A stretch of DNA of 64,000 nucleotides from an uncultured Bacteroidia bacterium (GTDB lineage: Bacteria; Bacteroidota; Bacteroidia; Bacteroidales; UBA932). Each line of letters begins with the position of its first letter. The first letter of the stretch is position 1. The notes under the pieces were generated by a model. The model saw nothing but the letters and a program-made list of their open reading frames with translations, was not told the origin of the DNA and did no database searches. This document shows positions 26,981 through 34,879 of this stretch, in pieces. The stretch is taken from the NCBI GenBank assembly GCA_902778855.1, contig CACYZM010000002.1:49938-113937 (forward strand), in the 5' to 3' direction. The position numbers were made by a program, and so were the translations under genes.

Positions 26981-27850
26981 ATGTCGATAATCCCGACGAT
27001 TAAACAGTACGGTTCGCTCGTGAAGTTCGCGCATACGGTCTTTGCCTTGCCGTTTGCGCTGGTGGCTTTCTTGCTGGCCTTGCGTGAACCGGGTGCGCGG
27101 TTTACCTGGGTCCTGCTGCTGCAACTGCTGGGGTGCATGGTATTTGCCCGCAGCGCGGCGATGGGATTCAACCGCTGGGCGGACCGGGAGATCGACGCGA
27201 AGAACCCGCGCACGGCGGGCCGGGACATCCCGTCCGGCCGCATCTCGCCGCGCCAGGCGCTCATCTTCACGTTGGTCAATGCCGTGCTGTTCATTGTCGT
27301 CGCCTGGACCATCAACCCGCTCTGCGGCGGACTTTCGTTCCTGGCGCTGGTGTTCCTGCTGGGGTACAGCTATCTCAAGCGCTTTACCTGGCTCTGCCAT
27401 TTCGGCGTGGGTGCTGCGCTCTGCATCGCGCCCGCGGGTGCCTATATCGCCGTGACGGGGCATTTGTCGGTCGCTGCGGCCCTGCTGAGCCTGGTGGTCT
27501 TTTTCTGGTCCAGCGGATTCGACATTCTCTACGCCCTGGCCGACGAAGAGATCGACCGGGAGCAGGAACTGCATTCCATCCCGCAGCGCTTCGGACGCAA
27601 GCAGGCGATGGATATCGCCAAATACGTCCACCTGACGGAACTCCTGCTGGTTCCGTCATTCCTCGCCCAGGCCGGGCTCACGGATTTCTGGGGAATTCTC
27701 GCCGGTATCTTCTTCCTGGCGATGCTGGTGTATCAGCACACGATCATCTCGCCGAAAGACCTCAGCCGGCTGAACGCCGCTTTCTTTACGGCCAACGGCA
27801 TCGCGTCGCTGGTTTTCTGCGTACTCGTCTATCTTTCCGTCCTGCTTTGA
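26981..27850 (+). CDS. UbiA-family polyprenyltransferase
   Basis: The 289-aa membrane protein has about eight to nine helices. The first Mg-prenyl-diphosphate site is N64-x3-D68-x3-D72 (NRWADREIDAKN) and the second is LADEEIDREQELHSIPQRFG. It attaches a prenyl chain to an aromatic ring, presumably in menaquinone synthesis, as similar proteins do in Bacteroidota (inference). It is preceded by structured repeat A and converges on a minus-strand gene, with only 13 nt between the stops. Confidence 0.9.
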   Translation: MSIIPTIKQYGSLVKFAHTVFALPFALVAFLLALREPGARFTWVLLLQLLGCMVFARSAAMGFNRWADREIDAKNPRTAGRDIPSGRISPRQALIFTLVNAVLFIVVAWTINPLCGGLSFLALVFLLGYSYLKRFTWLCHFGVGAALCIAPAGAYIAVTGHLSVAAALLSLVVFFWSSGFDILYALADEEIDREQELHSIPQRFGRKQAMDIAKYVHLTELLLVPSFLAQAGLTDFWGILAGIFFLAMLVYQHTIISPKDLSRLNAAFFTANGIASLVFCVLVYLSVLL

Positions 27851-27855
27851 CGGGG

Positions 27856-27878
27856 CCCGGTCGTTAGTACAGACCGGG
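27856..27878. terminator. Hairpin between convergent genes
   Basis: CCCGGTC (27856-27862) pairs with GACCGGG (27872-27878) across a 9-nt loop, between the stops of ubiA and the minus-strand gene ending at 27864. No T-run follows on either strand, so a terminator role is only suggested by position. Confidence 0.3.
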
Positions 27879-28322
27879 AACCACCTGGTCGGCGCCTTCG
27901 GTGCCGGGTGCGATGGTGCTCAGGACGGCTTCGTTGTCCTGGTCGATGGTGGTCGATTTCTCCTTGATGGAGAGGATGTCATCGACGATGTAGCGGGTGT
28001 GGCCGCGCCAGGGGAGACGGCCGAAATACTCTTTGTAATGGAGGTCCATCACCTTGCCGCTTTCGGTCATAAGGCGCTCGGCGATCTCCTTGTCGGCGAT
28101 CGAGAAATCGAACGTGTTGGACTGGACGCCCGAAGTCTGGGCCTTGATGCCGGTCTGGATGAGTTTACCTTCGTAGGTTTTCCAGATCAGGCCTTTGTAG
28201 ACCACATAGTTGAGTTCTCCGCTGCGGACGCCTTCGCCGAACACGAAGTAGAAGCGGAAATAGCAGAAGACCGCCAGGGCGAAGATGAGGATGGTGACCA
28301 GGATCCAGATGAATTTTTTCAT
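27864..28322 (-). CDS. Small membrane-anchored protein of unknown function
   Basis: The 152-aa protein has one N-terminal membrane helix (KKFIWILVTILIFALAVFC). A soluble, probably periplasmic domain follows, with GVRSGELNYVVYKGLIWKT, YEGKL and later DLHYKEYFGRLPWRGHTRY. I recall similar small proteins in Bacteroidota sometimes mislabelled as 6-phosphogluconate dehydrogenase; there is no dehydrogenase motif here. It follows a polytopic membrane gene by 18 nt on the same strand. No function can be assigned. Confidence 0.7.
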   Translation of the reverse strand: MKKFIWILVTILIFALAVFCYFRFYFVFGEGVRSGELNYVVYKGLIWKTYEGKLIQTGIKAQTSGVQSNTFDFSIADKEIAERLMTESGKVMDLHYKEYFGRLPWRGHTRYIVDDILSIKEKSTTIDQDNEAVLSTIAPGTEGADQVVPGLY

Positions 28323-28340
28323 ATTCTTGAATGTTTAGAC

Positions 28341-29267
28341 TTATACGAATCGGGAAATGCGCTCGACCGCCAGGACGAGCAGGAGGATGAGGGTGAGCGT
28401 CCGCACGCCCCGGGCGTTGTCGGGGTTGCGGAGGTATTCGTTGAGGATGAGCGAGACCGGGAGCATCAGCAGGATGCCGAAAGGCTGGCCGCTGTCGTTC
28501 AGGAAGATGCCGGCCAGGACGGCCAGACAGACCGAGAGCAGCAGCACGCGGATGACGGCGTGGAACTGGCCGGTCTTGAAATGGGTGAGCCGGCGGAGCA
28601 TCTGAAGCGCCGCCAGGACGGCGGCGACGAAGGTCAGCAGGATGCGGACGAGGGTGGCGGCCGACAGGTGCAGGGAAGGGTGGCTGACGGCGGTCATACC
28701 GCCCCACAGGTTTCGCAGGACGACGTCAAAGGGATCGCCCCCCCGGATGTATTGGATGCCGATGTGGATGGCGGCCGGCAGGATCAGCGACAGGAGCAGG
28801 GTGACCCAGTATTTTCCCTTGCTCTCGGCCCGGGGCGCCATGGTGGCGGCATAAACGGGAGCGAGCCAAAGCAGGGGCGGATAGAACAGCCCGGCCGCAC
28901 CGAGGGAAACCCAGGCGCCGCCGAGGTAGTCGAGCGACGGCTTCTCCGCACAGAAGTGCAGGTAGAAGAACAGGCTGACGGCCATCAGCAGGGCGGCGGC
29001 GTGGAGCGGGGTATAGTAGAGGGCGGCGGGATTGGCGGTGGCCAGGACCGCGTAGGCGACCGGGGCGATGAGGCTCATCTCGTTCATAATCCGGTCGTTG
29101 GTCAGGTAGAGCAGCACGGCGTTGACGCCCAGGATCAGCGCGGCGGCCAGGCCCGGCAGGAATGGCCGCGGCGGTGCCGCCGCCGCCTTCCATCCCGTCG
29201 CCCAATACAGCGCGACGAGCAGGATGACGGCCAGATAGACCCACAAATCCGCGTACGTCCTTTTCAT
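28341..29267 (-). CDS. Polytopic membrane protein of unknown function (DUF6427-like)
   Basis: The 308-aa protein is almost entirely hydrophobic, with about ten membrane segments. It begins KRTYADLWVYLAVILLVALY and ends LTLILLLVLAVERISRFV. The size and hydrophobic pattern resemble the Bacteroidota DUF6427 family, but I cannot confirm that without a profile search. A TAACTTTG promoter element lies 8 nt upstream on the minus strand. Confidence 0.7.
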   Translation of the reverse strand: MKRTYADLWVYLAVILLVALYWATGWKAAAAPPRPFLPGLAAALILGVNAVLLYLTNDRIMNEMSLIAPVAYAVLATANPAALYYTPLHAAALLMAVSLFFYLHFCAEKPSLDYLGGAWVSLGAAGLFYPPLLWLAPVYAATMAPRAESKGKYWVTLLLSLILPAAIHIGIQYIRGGDPFDVVLRNLWGGMTAVSHPSLHLSAATLVRILLTFVAAVLAALQMLRRLTHFKTGQFHAVIRVLLLSVCLAVLAGIFLNDSGQPFGILLMLPVSLILNEYLRNPDNARGVRTLTLILLLVLAVERISRFV

Positions 29268-29274
29268 TTCGGTA

Positions 29275-29282
29275 CAAAGTTA
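29275..29282 (-). promoter_or_regulatory. -7 element for the minus-strand membrane protein pair
   Basis: The minus strand reads TAACTTTG, an exact TAnnTTTG match 8 nt before the ATG at 29267. A TTAG rather than TTTG lies 19 bp upstream. The leader would be only about a nucleotide long. Confidence 0.5.
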
Positions 29283-29302
29283 GATAAATACGCAAAATTT
29301 GC

Positions 29303-29310
29303 TAACTTTG
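29303..29310 (+). promoter_or_regulatory. -7 element for the DUF4296 gene
   Basis: The plus strand reads TAACTTTG, an exact TAnnTTTG match 11 nt before the ATG at 29322. With its minus-strand counterpart it forms a compact divergent promoter in a 54-bp gap. Confidence 0.55.
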
Positions 29311-29321
29311 AAGCGAAGTAA

Positions 29322-29912
29322 ATGGATCGGATGGCGAAAAAATGGTGTTTGGCGGCGGCGCTTCTCCTGGCGTCGCTCCTTTCCGGCTGCCGGCCGGAAG
29401 AGATCATCGCGCCTGAAGAGATGGTCGCCATTTTCGCGGATTTCTACCGGACCGACGCGACCGTCGAAGTCATCAATTCGAGCACCCACGGCAGTTTCCG
29501 CGTCGACTCGACGCGGATGTATCTGCCGCTCATCACGAAACGGGGCTACACGAAAGACCAGTTCATGTCTTCCCTGTCGTATTATATGCACCGTCCCGAC
29601 GATTTTGACGACATTTTCAAGCAAGTGTCGGCGAAGCTGGACCGCGAGATGGATCTGGCCGAATCGGCGGCCAACCAGGAGTATCTTGATATGGAAGACC
29701 GGGGAATCGAGGAGGTGGAAGAAGCGCCGGTGGTCGAGGAAGGGAAGGAACCGCATATCGAGAAGGAGGAAAGGCAAAAATCGCTGGCCGCCGACACTGT
29801 CGCGTCTGAAAAGCCGGCCGCTCCGGAGAAACCCGTGAAGAAAGAACGCCAGAGCAAGCGGAAAAAGATAAGCCAGAAAGATCTCAAACGGCTGGAGGAG
29901 GAGCTCAAATAA
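29322..29912 (+). CDS. DUF4296 family lipoprotein
   Basis: The 196-aa protein has a lipoprotein signal ending LLSGC (Cys23). The DUF4296 core follows: PEEMVAIFADFYRTDATVE, RMYLPLITKRGYTKDQF and SSLSYYMHRPDDFDDIFKQV. The last ~70 residues are a charged Glu/Lys-rich tail (KKERQSKRKKISQKDLKRL). An alternative ATG at 29331 gives a tidier signal peptide and leaves more leader after the -7 element. Function is unknown. The next gene, dtd, starts 2 nt later. Confidence 0.82.
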   Translation: MDRMAKKWCLAAALLLASLLSGCRPEEIIAPEEMVAIFADFYRTDATVEVINSSTHGSFRVDSTRMYLPLITKRGYTKDQFMSSLSYYMHRPDDFDDIFKQVSAKLDREMDLAESAANQEYLDMEDRGIEEVEEAPVVEEGKEPHIEKEERQKSLAADTVASEKPAAPEKPVKKERQSKRKKISQKDLKRLEEELK

Positions 29913-29914
29913 GG

Positions 29915-30367
29915 ATGCGTGTCGTTTTGCAAAGGGTATTGGAAGCGTCCGTGACCATCGACGGCGTCCGCACGGCGGCCATCGGCCGCGGAATGCTCGT
30001 GCTCTGCGGCTTCGAGGAAGCCGACAACCAGGAAGACCTGGACTGGATGGCGCGCAAAATCGCCGCCCTGCGCATCTATGACGACGAAGACGGCGTGATG
30101 AACCGCTCCGTCGTGGACGTGGGCGAAGAGGTCCTGGTGGTGAGCCAGTTTACCCTGATGGCCTCCACGAAGAAAGGCAACCGCCCTTCCTACATTGCGG
30201 CGGCCCGCCCCGAGATCTCCATCCCGCTTTACGAGCGCTTCAAGGAAACGCTCTCCGCCGCCCTCGGGCGGCCCGTTGCCTGCGGCGTCTTCGGCGCCGA
30301 CATGAAGGTCGCCCTGATCAACGACGGACCGGTGACCATCTGCATCGACAGCAAGAACAAAAACTGA
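29915..30367 (+). CDS. dtd: D-aminoacyl-tRNA deacylase
   Basis: The 150-aa protein is full length, beginning MRVVLQRVLEASVTIDG. The DTD signatures are VVSQFTLMASTKKGNRPS and the C-terminal NDGPVTICI, the Gly-Pro motif that gives chiral discrimination. It hydrolyses D-amino acids from tRNA. It is closely spaced between the DUF4296 gene and deoC. Confidence 0.96.
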   Translation: MRVVLQRVLEASVTIDGVRTAAIGRGMLVLCGFEEADNQEDLDWMARKIAALRIYDDEDGVMNRSVVDVGEEVLVVSQFTLMASTKKGNRPSYIAAARPEISIPLYERFKETLSAALGRPVACGVFGADMKVALINDGPVTICIDSKNKN

Positions 30368-30376
30368 TATAACCAT

Positions 30377-31168
30377 ATGGAATCCAGAGAAATTTACAAG
30401 GCAGTCCTCGGCATGATCGACCTGACGAGTCTCAACGCGACGGACACGCCTTCTAAGATTGCGGCCATGACGGAAAAGGTCAACGCCTTCCACACCCGTT
30501 TCCCGGACTATCCGCTGCCGGCCTCGATCTGCGTATATCCCAATTTCGCCCGGACAGTGGCTTCCGTGCGGGCCGACGCCGGCGTGCACGTGACGGTGGT
30601 GGGCGGTTGTTTCCCCGCCTCCCAGAGTACGCTGCCCGTGAAGATCGCCGAGTGCGAAGCGGCTGTCCGCGACGGGGCGGACGAGGTCGACATCGTTCTG
30701 GCGCTCAATGCCTTCCTGGAGAAGGATTACGCCGCTGCCAGCCGCGAGATTACCGAAATCGGCGCGGCCATCCGCCGCCTGAATCCCGCCGTGGTCCTGA
30801 AAGTGATCCTCGAAACCGGTGCCCTCGCGGAAGAAAAGCTGATCGAAGAGGCTTCGTTCCTGGCAATGGAAGCGGGCGCCGACTTCATCAAGACTTCCAC
30901 CGGCAAAATGCAGCCTGCCGCGACGCCCGAGGCCGCACGCATCATGTGCCGCTGCATCCGCACCTATCACGAGCGGACCGGCCGGATGGTGGGCTTCAAG
31001 CCCGCCGGCGGCATCTCCACGCCCGAAGACGCCGTGACCTACTGGAACATCGTCGCGGAAACCCTCGGCGAGGCTTGGCTCGACAAACGCTATTTCCGTT
31101 TCGGCGCCAGCCGGATGGCCAACAACCTGCTTTCCGCCCTGGAAGGCGAAACCGTGAAATATTATTGA
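30377..31168 (+). CDS. deoC: Deoxyribose-phosphate aldolase
   Basis: The 263-aa class I aldolase has the Schiff-base lysine in DFIKTSTGK and the second active-site lysine region VVLKVILETGAL. Other family segments are LNATDTPSKI near the N-terminus and VGFKPAGGIST. It cleaves 2-deoxyribose 5-phosphate to glyceraldehyde 3-phosphate and acetaldehyde in deoxynucleoside catabolism. It sits directly before a nucleoside-type deaminase, which supports a salvage context. Confidence 0.95.
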   Translation: MESREIYKAVLGMIDLTSLNATDTPSKIAAMTEKVNAFHTRFPDYPLPASICVYPNFARTVASVRADAGVHVTVVGGCFPASQSTLPVKIAECEAAVRDGADEVDIVLALNAFLEKDYAAASREITEIGAAIRRLNPAVVLKVILETGALAEEKLIEEASFLAMEAGADFIKTSTGKMQPAATPEAARIMCRCIRTYHERTGRMVGFKPAGGISTPEDAVTYWNIVAETLGEAWLDKRYFRFGASRMANNLLSALEGETVKYY

Positions 31169-31169
31169 G

Positions 31170-32357
31170 ATGGGAAGCCTGCTGATCAAAGACGTCCGGC
31201 TCGATGACCGGATTACCGACATCCTGATCGCCGACGGCCGCTTCAAGAGCCTTGAAGCGCCGGCCGGCACCGTCGCCGACAAGGTGATCGATGCTAGCGG
31301 CATGGCCATCCTGCCCCCGTTCTACAATACCCATACCCATGCGGCCATGACCCTGCTCCGCGGCTATGCGGACGACATGCCGCTCCACAAGTGGCTCCAG
31401 GAATACATCTGGCCCTATGAGGACAAGCTCACGCCGCAGGACATCCGCGAAGGCTCCCGCCTGGCCGTCCGGGAAATGATCAAGACCGGCACGGTTTTCT
31501 TCTCCGATATGTATTTCGACATCGAGGAGACGGTCGACGTGGTGCGGGAATCCGGCATGCGCGCCGCCATCGGCGTGACTTTCGTGGAATCGCACAGCAA
31601 GTCGCAGCAGGCCGAGAAACTCGAACTGCTCAAGCACTGGACCGACCCGACCGGCGGCCGGATCACCCTGACGGTGGCCCCCCACGCCGTTTACACGGTC
31701 GGCCCCGACCTGCTGGTCCGCTGCGCCGACACCGCCCGTTCCCTCGGACTGAAACTCCACATCCATCTGTGCGAAACCCGCAAGGAAGTGGACGACTGCC
31801 TGGCGGAGCACGGCATGACGCCGGTCCGCTACCTCGACAGCCTGGGCTTCCTGGGTCCGGACGTGATCGCCGCCCACGTCGTTCACGTGGATCCGGAAGA
31901 AGCCGCCATCCTGGCGGAGCGGGGCGTCACCATCTCGCACTGCCCGTGCTCGAACCTGAAGCTGGCTTCGGGCTTCTTCCCGTATAAACTCCTCAAGGAG
32001 GCCGGCTGCCGCATTACGCTGGGTACCGACGGCGCCTCGTCCAACAACAACCTCGATATGCGGGAAGAGATGAAATTCGCCGCGCTGGTGTCCAAGGCCT
32101 GCAGCGGCAATCCCGAAGTGATGCCGGCGGCCGAAGCCATGGACATGGCCTGCCGCCAGGGTGCGGAGGCGTTCGGCATCAACGCCGGCGTCATCGCCGA
32201 AGGCAAACTGGCCGACGCAATCCTGGTGGACCTGAGCGACGTCCGGATGCAACCCTGCCACCACCTGCTGTCCAACTGGGTCTACGCGGCCGGCAGCAGC
32301 TGCATCGACACCGTGATCTGCGACGGAAACATCCTGATGGAACACCACGAGCTATGA
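31170..32357 (+). CDS. Amidohydrolase, S-adenosylhomocysteine/methylthioadenosine deaminase-like
   Basis: The 395-aa metal hydrolase has the HxH site NTHTHAAMTLLRGYADDMPL, a further metal His in HIHLCET, and the Asp-bearing strand ITLGTDGASSNNN. The LLRGYADDMPLHKWL region resembles MtaD/SAH deaminases, which deaminate adenosine derivatives. Specificity remains a family-level inference; other amidohydrolases such as chlorohydrolases are close. It starts 1 nt after deoC and overlaps the next gene by 4 nt. Confidence 0.85.
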   Translation: MGSLLIKDVRLDDRITDILIADGRFKSLEAPAGTVADKVIDASGMAILPPFYNTHTHAAMTLLRGYADDMPLHKWLQEYIWPYEDKLTPQDIREGSRLAVREMIKTGTVFFSDMYFDIEETVDVVRESGMRAAIGVTFVESHSKSQQAEKLELLKHWTDPTGGRITLTVAPHAVYTVGPDLLVRCADTARSLGLKLHIHLCETRKEVDDCLAEHGMTPVRYLDSLGFLGPDVIAAHVVHVDPEEAAILAERGVTISHCPCSNLKLASGFFPYKLLKEAGCRITLGTDGASSNNNLDMREEMKFAALVSKACSGNPEVMPAAEAMDMACRQGAEAFGINAGVIAEGKLADAILVDLSDVRMQPCHHLLSNWVYAAGSSCIDTVICDGNILMEHHEL

Positions 32358-33463
32358 CAAAGGCCAAGACCAAGGATACCAACGAATACGGACTGGATCT
32401 CAAGGGGCAGATGATCCTGGAGGAGTATCGTGAACTCCTCCCGGTCTTTTCCCGCCTGAAATCCCTCGTCCTGGAAAAACTCGGCGAATGCCTGCAGCGC
32501 GCCGGCCTGATCGTTTCGTCGCTCGACGCGCGGGTCAAGCAGGAAGCCAGCCTGGCCGGCAAACTCGAACTCAAGGGACAGAAATACAAGTCGATCGACG
32601 ACATCACCGACATCGTGGGCGCCCGCGTCGTTACCTTCTATAGCGACGAGGTCGACAAGATCGCCGCCCTGGTGGACAGCACTTTCGAGGTGGACTGGAA
32701 CAATTCGGTGGACAAGCGCAAGCTGCTGGGGAAAGACACTTTCGGCTATATGTCGCTGCACTATATCTGCCGGATTCCCGAATCGTTGTTCCAGGATCCC
32801 GAGTGCCCCGAACTGAACCGCTTCTACTTCGAGGTCCAGATGCGGACGGCCCTCCAGCACGTGTGGGCCAATATGAACCACGACACCGGCTACAAGAGCG
32901 GTTTCGAGGTTCCGAAAGAATACATCCGCAGCCTGACGCGCCTGGCGGGGCTGCTGGAACTGGCGGACGACGAATTCAGCCGCATCCGCAAGGACCTGAC
33001 CGACTACCGCCGCAAGATGGAGCAGCTGGTCAAGAACGGCAGTTTCGACGAAGTGTCGCTCAACGCCGACACGCTGCGCAGCTACCTGGCCCTCGATCCC
33101 TTCGCGCCGCTCAATGCGAAGATCGCGGCCATCAACCAGGCCGAGGTGCAGATGCTCAGCGGCATGCCGTACCTCGAGCCGATGCGGCGGATGGGGCTCC
33201 AGACGCTGGGCGACGTGGAACGGATGCGCAAGACCTGTTCGGAGCGCGCCTATCAGCTGGCCCTGCACCAGATCAGCGGCACGGACCTCGACATCATCGC
33301 CTCCACGCTCGGCCTCCAGAACGTCTGCCTGGTGTTTGCGGCCGACCGGGGCGGGGAGAAGGGCATCGAATTCTTCCTGAACTGCCTGAACGGCCCTTCG
33401 CGCTACAACGCCGCCACGGCGGAAAAACTCTTTGAACAACTCTCCAAAATCCACGATATGTAG
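32354..33463 (+). CDS. RelA/SpoT-domain (p)ppGpp synthetase-like protein
   Basis: The 369-aa protein carries one synthetase domain at residues ~40-200. The family motifs are KYKSIDDITDIVGARVV (with the Asp), FGYMSLHYIC, and FEVQMRTALQHVWANMNHD (with the catalytic Glu). There is no HD hydrolase domain in this chain and no TGS/ACT regulatory tail, so it resembles a small alarmone synthetase with an added C-terminal region (residues ~215-369) that I cannot assign. It should transfer pyrophosphate to GTP, GDP or another nucleotide. A hydrolase-type HD protein is encoded 2 nt downstream, which suggests a split synthetase/hydrolase pair. Confidence 0.88.
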   Translation: MTKAKTKDTNEYGLDLKGQMILEEYRELLPVFSRLKSLVLEKLGECLQRAGLIVSSLDARVKQEASLAGKLELKGQKYKSIDDITDIVGARVVTFYSDEVDKIAALVDSTFEVDWNNSVDKRKLLGKDTFGYMSLHYICRIPESLFQDPECPELNRFYFEVQMRTALQHVWANMNHDTGYKSGFEVPKEYIRSLTRLAGLLELADDEFSRIRKDLTDYRRKMEQLVKNGSFDEVSLNADTLRSYLALDPFAPLNAKIAAINQAEVQMLSGMPYLEPMRRMGLQTLGDVERMRKTCSERAYQLALHQISGTDLDIIASTLGLQNVCLVFAADRGGEKGIEFFLNCLNGPSRYNAATAEKLFEQLSKIHDM

Positions 33464-33465
33464 CC

Positions 33466-34878
33466 ATGGCAAACGGATTCATCGACAGTACGCTGCTTGA
33501 CAAGGCCATTGCGTTTGCGGTCCGGGCGCACCACAATACGGAGCGCCGCGGGAAAGGATTTCCCTACGTCGTCCATCCGATGGAGGCCATGGCCATCGTC
33601 GCCACGCTTTCTTCCGACCAGGAACTGCTGGCCGCCGCCGCCCTCCACGACGTGGTGGAGGACACGGATTTCACGATCGACGACATCCGCCGGGAATTCG
33701 GCGAAAAGGTGGCGCGGCTGGTTGAACTGGAAAGCGACAAGTTCGTGCACGGCCTCAGCGAAAGCGACAGCTGGCGCGTCCGCAAGCAGGCCGCCATCGA
33801 CCGCCTCGCGGCGGCACCGCTGGAAGCGAAGATGGTCGCGCTGGGCGACAAGCTCTCGAATATGCGCGCCATCGCCCGCGACTACGACGAACTGGGCGAC
33901 AAACTGTGGGACCGGTTCCACGCCCCCGGCGGCCGCGACGACCACGAATGGCACTACCGCGGCCTGGCCCAGTCGCTCAACGAGCTGGCCGGCACGCCTG
34001 CCTTTACGGAGTTCGTCCAACTGATCGAACACGTCTTCGGCAAACCCAGGCCCGAATGGATCGACATCCAGGACTATGAAGAGAGCGGCGACGGCTACAC
34101 GGCCGTGAGTTACAACCATAAGGACGGCAAGCGGATGATGAAGCTCTATGCCGAGTATATGCCGATGTCGGAGCCCGAGCGGGAACTGCAGATGAGCTGG
34201 GCCATCATGGACCTCGGCATCCGCATCCCCCGTGCGTACCGGCTTGTCACTGACGGTAAGCGCGTCGGCGTCGAATTCGAGCGCATTGTCAACAAACGCT
34301 CCTTTGCCCGGGCCATTTCCCAGGAGCCCGAGCGCCTGGAAGAATATATGGCGGAATTCGCCCGCCAGTGCCGCAAACTCCACGAAACGCCCTGTAACAC
34401 GGACGTGTTTACCTCGGTGAAAGACCATTTCGACGCGGATATCGACGCTTCGAAAGACTTCGATCCGGCGCAGAAGGAGCGCCTGCATGCCTGCGTCCGG
34501 GCGATGCCCGACGCGACCACCTGCATCCACGGCGACATGCACATCGGCAATCTCATCATGGCCGACGGCACGTATTATTGGATCGATCTGGCCGATTTCC
34601 GCTACGGACATCCGGATTTCGACATGGCGATGTTCTATTTCGTGAGCGTCTGCAACCCCGGCGACGATCTCTCCCAGAAACTTTTCCACTTGTCGCACGC
34701 GCAGATGCTGCAGGTCTGGGAAGCGTTCGTCCGCAACTATTTCGGCCCGGAGGCCGACCTGCAGGCCGTCAACCGGCGGATGGATCCCTACGCCGCCCTG
34801 TATATGATTCATTTCGCCAACCGGGAGTCGATGCTCCCGTCTTGGCGCGCCCATATTGAAAACACGCTCCTCCGATAA
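33466..34878 (+). CDS. RSH-type HD hydrolase domain fused to APH-like kinase domain
   Basis: In the 470-aa protein, residues ~1-150 are an HD domain with the (p)ppGpp hydrolase pattern: YVVHPMEAMAI (His37), ALHDVVEDTDF (His61-Asp62, Glu65-Asp66) and ALGDKLSNMRA. Residues ~210-460 are an aminoglycoside-phosphotransferase-like kinase with the catalytic loop HGDMHIGN (His355-Asn362) and the metal-binding Asp in IDLADFRYGHPDFD. The HD half could degrade the alarmone made by the upstream synthetase. What the kinase half phosphorylates is unknown. It is one continuous frame, with no internal stop or start at the join. Confidence 0.85.
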   Translation: MANGFIDSTLLDKAIAFAVRAHHNTERRGKGFPYVVHPMEAMAIVATLSSDQELLAAAALHDVVEDTDFTIDDIRREFGEKVARLVELESDKFVHGLSESDSWRVRKQAAIDRLAAAPLEAKMVALGDKLSNMRAIARDYDELGDKLWDRFHAPGGRDDHEWHYRGLAQSLNELAGTPAFTEFVQLIEHVFGKPRPEWIDIQDYEESGDGYTAVSYNHKDGKRMMKLYAEYMPMSEPERELQMSWAIMDLGIRIPRAYRLVTDGKRVGVEFERIVNKRSFARAISQEPERLEEYMAEFARQCRKLHETPCNTDVFTSVKDHFDADIDASKDFDPAQKERLHACVRAMPDATTCIHGDMHIGNLIMADGTYYWIDLADFRYGHPDFDMAMFYFVSVCNPGDDLSQKLFHLSHAQMLQVWEAFVRNYFGPEADLQAVNRRMDPYAALYMIHFANRESMLPSWRAHIENTLLR

Positions 34879-34879
34879 G

